Positions 58,756 to 64,000 of a DNA stretch of 64,000 nucleotides are shown piece after piece (position 1 is the first letter of the stretch; each line of letters begins with the position of its first letter). The notes under the pieces are model-generated. The model saw nothing but the letters and a program-made list of their open reading frames with translations. It had not been told where the DNA came from and did not search any database. Location: contig CM064434.1 in the NCBI GenBank assembly GCA_032690845.1, positions 30,773,069 to 30,837,068 of the forward strand, read 5' to 3'. This DNA is from Eleusine coracana subsp. coracana (Eukaryota; Streptophyta; Magnoliopsida; Poales; Poaceae). The translations under genes and the position numbers were made by a program.

Positions 58756-61700
58756 TGTGACACCCCAGTGTCACTTTGCCCTAAAATTGAGCCATCTCAA
58801 TTTAATAACATGCCCAATGGAGATTAATGGAATTTAAGAATAAATAAAAGTTCTATTCTTGAATATTTGAGCCCAATTAATTGGAAGTCAAAGGAAATCC
58901 CAAGCTCAATTATTTCCAACAGAAGTATACCAATATTTTCTTTTATATTAATGTTGGGTATGTAAAAAGGGAATTTTGAGGAATTTACCAGATTTTTTGG
59001 TAAAGTTTAAATAACTAGAAAAATTCAGAAAAAGCAGAAAAACAGAGATCATAGTGGGATTTTTGTTAATTTTTGGAAGCAAAATTTCAGAAACAGTACT
59101 ATACGAATGTTTCTCCATATTTGATGTTACACCTTCACAAAAATCGGCAATGCCAACAAAAATCAGGAAGGACCGGATTTGATCGAACCAGAGAGCAGTC
59201 AGAGAGAGAAGGCGCTTTGACCGTTTTTCAACATCAGCACAGTGCCGGTGGGCCACCGGCAGTGGCAGCGGCGCTCCGGTGCCCATGCCGCCGGGGGAGA
59301 TGCCATGATGAGCTGCCGTCCTGCTTTCTCCACGTGTCGGCTGTTGCCAGGGCTTGACCGAGAGATTTTGCTGTCACCCCCAAAGGACTCGCCGTTCTTT
59401 TCTCCCCCTCCCCCGCTCGGCCGTCGACCTCAACCCGAGGGTGCAAGCGTGCTTGAGCCAGCTCTTCTCCACTCCCCAGCACTCCTCTGTGCAGCCCTGG
59501 CACCCCTCTGAGCCTTTGGAGCACGCCGGAACCGTAGCAGCGCACCGCCGCCTTCCCGAGCTCGACCGTCGCAGCTGGATCACGTCGCCGCCGTTCTCTC
59601 GGTGAGCCCCAGCCTTGCTTTTCAACCAAAAGTCGTGCGCGTTGTAGCTAGGCAGCTGCTTGTCCGATGAATCGCCGTGCGTCGCCGTGTGCTTGCCGGA
59701 TTTGAGGGCGGAAGCCACGCCGCCGGTCACCGAAAACAGGGGAGCCGTCGGCGATGACCCCCCTCCGGCCATCGCCAACCCCAAAGCAACCTGCAGCGAG
59801 CTCCAGCATAGTCTAGCGGTGCTCTAGGACCCTTAACCCTACCGGAAGGAGCTTCGAGCACTGTGCTCGCCGCCGACCAGTTCCTTCTGCCGCCAACACT
59901 CGTCGCCGTCAGTCCTCCAGCGACCGCCACCCAAGCCACCACCACCCACCGATTCCCCATAAGCCACTGAGCGCGTAGGGTAGCACGGAGACGTGAACCT
60001 CGCCGCTGATCACCGACGGTGGGCCAGCCGAGCCACCGCGCAAGCGCGGGGAGATTTGATTTGGCCAGTGGCATTTTTGTAAATAACGTGAAGTTTAAAT
60101 GAATTCCAGAAAAATGGTTAAATTTGTAGAATTCATATCTAGAGTTGTAGAGCTTCAAAAATAGCAAAATAAAGTTTGCTACAATCCTTAAGTTGTCCTC
60201 TATGCAGTGTTAGCATAAATATCAGAGTTTCCATTAAAACAATTGTGGAATTAATTAATAACAAAACACACCTTTGTAAAGCAAATAAAATCATAATTAA
60301 TTCTATAAAAATGATTAAATAACAACATTTGGCATGCACACTCCTCATGGCATAGGTGACCCACTGACAAGTGGCCATACTTAATTTATGCATCTGTTCA
60401 TGATTATGTGCATTTCTTGCATTTTAAGTATATGAATTTATATGATTTAATGGCATAGAAATTAATTCTGAGAAATTGCATACATGTATATTATGCTTTT
60501 ATATGTTACTAGAAAAATCCATATAGTCAATTTTCATCTAGAACTATTTTAGTTGATTCAAATTTGCTAATCTCAATATTGCTCTTAACAATTGCATAAT
60601 TATCACTTTGGCTTATTTGTTAAAATGTCCTTTCTGAAAATTATGCCTTAGCACTGCATATTAGGCTCATCTTCATCATGTAGGGCAGTACAGTATTCAA
60701 TGATGCCAAGATCATATTTAAAGTATACATATGTTGTGGTTGTAGTAATAGCTTTAATATTTCTTCTAATTTCAAATTTGTCCCCTTCAAATGCAATATG
60801 GTATCAAAATGCATATCAAAGCACCATCATCTTATGTATAAGCATCATTCCATTAATTTTATTTGTTGAGGAAGTGCCATGAATCATCATATGAATTCTT
60901 GCTTTGCATTGGCATCACATCATTTAGGAAACGAGACCGGAAGCCAAAGAGAGGCAAGCAACCCCGAGGAGCCCGAAGTGAACCTAAGCACCGTTGAAGT
61001 TACTAACTTCGAGCAACCCCAAGGAAAGCCCCGGTGCACTCCTATGATTTTAATATTTTGGTCATTCTACACAAGTATAAGTGTCATGACTTGTGCATTT
61101 ACATGTAGGAATTGATCGAAACCATAGATGTATTAGTGATTCCCTATACCCAAGGTTGGATCAGCTTAGGTATAAGCCTTCCATTAGCAATGCTATGCTT
61201 AATAATGAGTCACCGGTAGCAACATCGAGTGGTACGGAGACCACTCGGTATAGGATTTTATAATGGTTAACTCTCACATTATGATACTGATGAAAAAGAA
61301 GGCCCTACGGGAATTGCATGTGTAGGTGAGTGGCGGCAGGGTTCCTCCTTGACTGCCATAGCCCGTACTTTTCGCGTATGGATCGTTGCGACTCCGCGAG
61401 CAAGTATCAAATAGTACCAAATGCATACCCTCGTATGGGAGATGGTAAACTTAGTAGCATGAGCATCGTAGTGTTGGCCACTCACTTCCCACTTTGTGCA
61501 AAGTGTCGGTCACGGTGGATGCTCGGGTTTGTGGAAAGTTGGAGGGTGTATGGTTTAAGCCTTGGACCCGTTGATGAATAGTGGTCGCAAGGGGACATAC
61601 ACCCGGAGTGGGAACCCGGTTCAGCTTTATGATAATCTTGTGAAAGGTGGCCATACATGTTATTAAATTATGCGTATGTCGTGCATTTGGGTTTCTCCTG

Positions 61701-62467
61701 CAGGATGTAAATCGATATATATTACCGTCCCTCGCGGATATGAGTACCACTTGTCTCGAGCAGATTGCAGCGTAGTAAGAACTAACAATGAAGATATATT
61801 TGTTGTTTGGATCACTCAATTGTTGTATTGAAATCTTGTTTGATAGGTCACAGCTCAATAAATTTACATTCATGTCACAACCCTATTAATATGGTAAAAA
61901 ATTTCAGCAAGCCCGATCAGCCCCCTGCATATTAGGAGTCGGCTTTAGAAAGCCATTTTGACGGGTAAGTCTTGCGGAGTATATTAGATACTCATGGTTT
62001 GTTGTTAAAATTTTATTGCAGGCATGTATTCCTCTAACTTCTACCTGAGCAGTGAAAATGATGGGTGGGTCGAGGAACCAAGTAGTGAATGGACCTTTGA
62101 GTGGGTTCCTTGCTCACCGAGTCACGGACCAGAGGAGTGAACCATGACTAGGGCTGTTATGGTTTACTTAGGTGTACCTACCATCGTGTTTAACTATCAC
62201 TTCCGCTACGTGATGTAATAAACTCTGCACTCAGAACATATGTATTGTAATTTACACTCGGACGTGTGTTTGTAGATCTGAAATTCCGAACTTGGTTTGT
62301 AAGATTAATCAACACTCGGTTTGTAATAATGCCAATCACTTCTTATGTAACTTTGCAATTGGTGGCATGTTCGTGTGTATGTACTGTATATGTTGGCTTC
62401 GTCCGACATCGCCCAAAAGTGATCCTAGATCGGTCATTCCCCTCGGTTCGAGGTGCGGGATGCCACA
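58756..62467 (+). repeat. 3' LTR of element D
   Basis: 3712 bp, same ends as the 5' LTR, with the same GC-rich tract (59225-60050). Followed by GGTCT. Confidence 0.93.
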
Positions 62468-62472
62468 GGTCT

Positions 62473-62628
62473 GCTCATGATTAGATCTTGAAGAAGAAAT
62501 CTTTTAAAAACACGGCAACTCGTGCGCTTCAACGCCGGTCTGCTTGTGATGAAATATTGAAGTAGTAGATTGAAACCACCAATCTCGATGAGCCGATCAC
62601 CGTGCTGGCCCCTTCCTGGCGTGCCAAA
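62473..62628 (-). other. 5' leader and primer site of element H
   Basis: Short stretch between the D insertion and the right LTR of H. CCTGGCGTGCCAAA (62615-62628) is the primer site complement, with T where A and F have C. On the minus strand a gag start would follow, but D interrupts it and no gag is visible elsewhere. Confidence 0.7.
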
Positions 62629-63060
62629 TATCGAGACTTAATCTCGGCAATAGACATAGGGTAGTTCATCTATGTGGATTTATAGGTAGGACAGGGGTAT
62701 GCGCGAGATCGAGAGACGATGGTAACACAAGACGCCGATTTAGATAGGTTCAGGCCTCCCGGAGGATAATAATCCTACGTCCTGTGTTGTGTGGTATTTG
62801 TATTCATATGTCTAGATCTAATGACTAGACAAGAAGGGTAGACCTAGACGATGATGTCTAGTTGTGTCTAATCTATGTTCTATGTGGGATCTATCTAATT
62901 GAACTTGTCTAATTGTCGACTTGTTCAATGCTATGGCTTGTCCCTTGAGGAGGACCCCTGCCCCTTCTTATATATCTGGGGGGACAGGGTTACATGGCAG
63001 AGTCCTAGTCAGTCTACTGATCTTATCCTAGTAGGAGTCTACCTCTACTTTCCTTCTATG
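62629..63060 (-). repeat. 5' LTR of element H, truncated
   Basis: Matches 45075-45507; the last roughly 190 bp are missing. The break at 63060/63061 joins directly to inverted H sequence. Confidence 0.85.
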
Positions 63061-64000
63061 TTGATGCCATAATCATTCAAAGCATGATTTGATGATCATG
63101 TCACTATGACTTGATGGTCATATATGCGAAATATCGAGCATCACTCGACTGATTGATAGTGAAAATAAAGCTCAAAGATATGAGTGATTACAATTCTTAA
63201 GGAAAGGTTACTTAATCATGATTGAAGTCATGGTAACTTAGTACTTGGCTATGATTGATGTCATAAAGCCTCGATCATTCGGTTGTGATTGAAGTCACCC
63301 GATTAGAACATAATCATTCGACTATGATTGAAGTCACCCATTTGATTCATATATCACTCATAGGCCACTCGGCCAAAGACTATGTCATTTGGCTATGATT
63401 GATGTCATAAACTTATGTTCACTCGGCTGTGATTGATGTCACCCGAATATATAATATAGCACTCGGCAATGATTAAAGTCATTGGTTTCAGTCATCAACC
63501 ACTCAGTGGTGATTGAAGTCACTCGTTTGAATTATATATCACTCGATAATGATTGATGTTATTCTACTGAGTTATTTATCACTCAGATTTGATGATTTGA
63601 GCGATTTTTCCTTAAAGAGAGCCAACACGACTATTCTTGTTTCGGACTCTTGCATTATTTGTAGTTTCCAAATGATACAAGAGTTGGGGGCTAACCTAAT
63701 TAGGTGCACCTACTCGGTGCACCAGTTGATTTCTCGAGGACATTTTTAGATCTTTGAGATTCTTACAAGCTCACTGATATAAAGCTGAAGCATTATATAT
63801 GGCACGAACCAGTCGGAAAGCTACTGAAGATTATCATCCAGCTTGCAAGACTCTCAGGGGCTTGGCGATGATACTTACCATCGGGGTACCTCACATAGAA
63901 GGAAAGTAGAGGTAGACTCCTACTAGGATAAGATCAGTAGACCGACTAGGACTCCGCATGTAACCCTGTCCCCCGGATATATAAGGAGGGACAGGGGTCC
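63061..64000 (+). repeat. Inverted copy of the left end of element H (continues past window)
   Basis: Reverse complement of about 45397-46335, near-identical by eye. It includes the minisatellite (inverted), the polypurine tract AGTTGGGGGCTAACC near 63683 and an LTR start TGCACCTACTCGG near 63702. In this orientation it is the 3' end of a plus-strand H-family element. CCCTGTCCC/GGGACAGGG stems (63964-63972, 63988-63996) enclose a TATATA site. Confidence 0.88.

Larger units (their letters stand above)
48308..62467 (+). mobile_element. Element D: full-length Tekay/Del-like chromovirus
   Basis: 14,160 bp with perfect target duplication GGTCT (48303-48307, 62468-62472). LTRs 3662 and 3712 bp, TGTGACACC...GATGCCACA. 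Primer site 51972, accessory coiled-coil ORF 53192-53782, gag from about 54210, pol 55036-58678, polypurine tract 58741-58755. The LTRs are very similar but with visible indels (for example an insert of about 50 bp near 59435-59490 in the right LTR). Few disabling mutations, so among the younger insertions. Confidence 0.95.
45075..63060 (-). mobile_element. Element H: non-coding Tat-like LTR element, interrupted by D
   Basis: Left LTR 45075-45696 and truncated right LTR 62629-63060 share TGTCGAGACTTAATCTCGGC (TATCGAG at right). The primer site complement (CCTGGCGTGCCAAA, 62615-62628) fixes the minus orientation; a polypurine tract complement TTAGCCCCCGAC follows the left LTR. Apart from D, the interior is 2.6 kb of repeat-rich DNA on the left and about 160 bp on the right, with no gag or pol. 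The right LTR is cut at 63060 by an inverted copy of the H left end, so no target duplication can be checked. Confidence 0.82.

Overview
This window is plant nuclear DNA, most likely from a grass (Poaceae). It is a stack of nested LTR retrotransposons of the kind found in grass heterochromatin: Tat-type Ty3/gypsy elements with two RNase H domains and a spliced antisense gene, long-LTR chromodomain (Tekay/Del-like) gypsy elements, Athila-like gypsy elements with a tRNA-Asp-type primer site, and a SIRE-like Copia gag. I see no rRNA, tRNA or CRISPR array, and no convincing intact host gene. Species cannot be fixed from the sequence alone.

Layout: 1-534 is flanking DNA. Element A (535-14779, minus strand) is a decayed Tat-type element. 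It has 0.41-kb LTRs, gag, protease, RT, dual RNase H and integrase on the minus strand, and an opposite-strand multi-exon gene at 4451-7728. Its left LTR is split by element B (568-3176, TSD TAGAT), a small 2.6-kb LTR element whose only product is a 670-codon open frame starting with a cold-shock domain. Element T (14877-22304, TSD ACAAG) has 3.2-kb LTRs around only 1.1 kb of internal DNA, which keeps the end of integrase plus a chromodomain. Each LTR of T carries an array of five small hairpins with a common loop. From 22305 to about 25986 there is mixed flanking DNA with a gypsy polyprotein tail and an LTR-like fragment. Element G (25987-29632, minus) is a truncated Copia element with gag, primer site and one LTR.

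From 29633 on there is a deeper nest. A Tat LTR end with its primer site (F) was invaded by Athila-like LTR sequence (E), which was invaded by Athila-like element C (32066-44219, TSD CCAAG). The left 2.84 kb of C plus flank is tandemly duplicated. The end of the C LTR has incorporated two extra primer-site-like units with a 64-bp period. E continues to 45074. Then comes H (45075-63060), a non-coding Tat-like element full of CCGAGTG-type minisatellites. H was invaded by D (48308-62467, TSD GGTCT), a 14.2-kb Tekay-like element with gag, a nearly complete pol and an extra coiled-coil ORF before gag. The right end of the window (63061-64000) is an inverted, near-identical copy of the left end of H.

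How the parts work together: A, C, D and G encoded their own replication proteins, but every gag and pol here is broken, often by TGA where a family arginine is expected or by TAG. B, T and H would depend on proteins supplied in trans. The least ordinary items are the cold-shock retroelement B, the hairpin array in the T LTRs, the primer-site repeats inside the C LTR, the TATA-in-hairpin arrangement shared by A and H, and the intact coiled-coil ORF of D.
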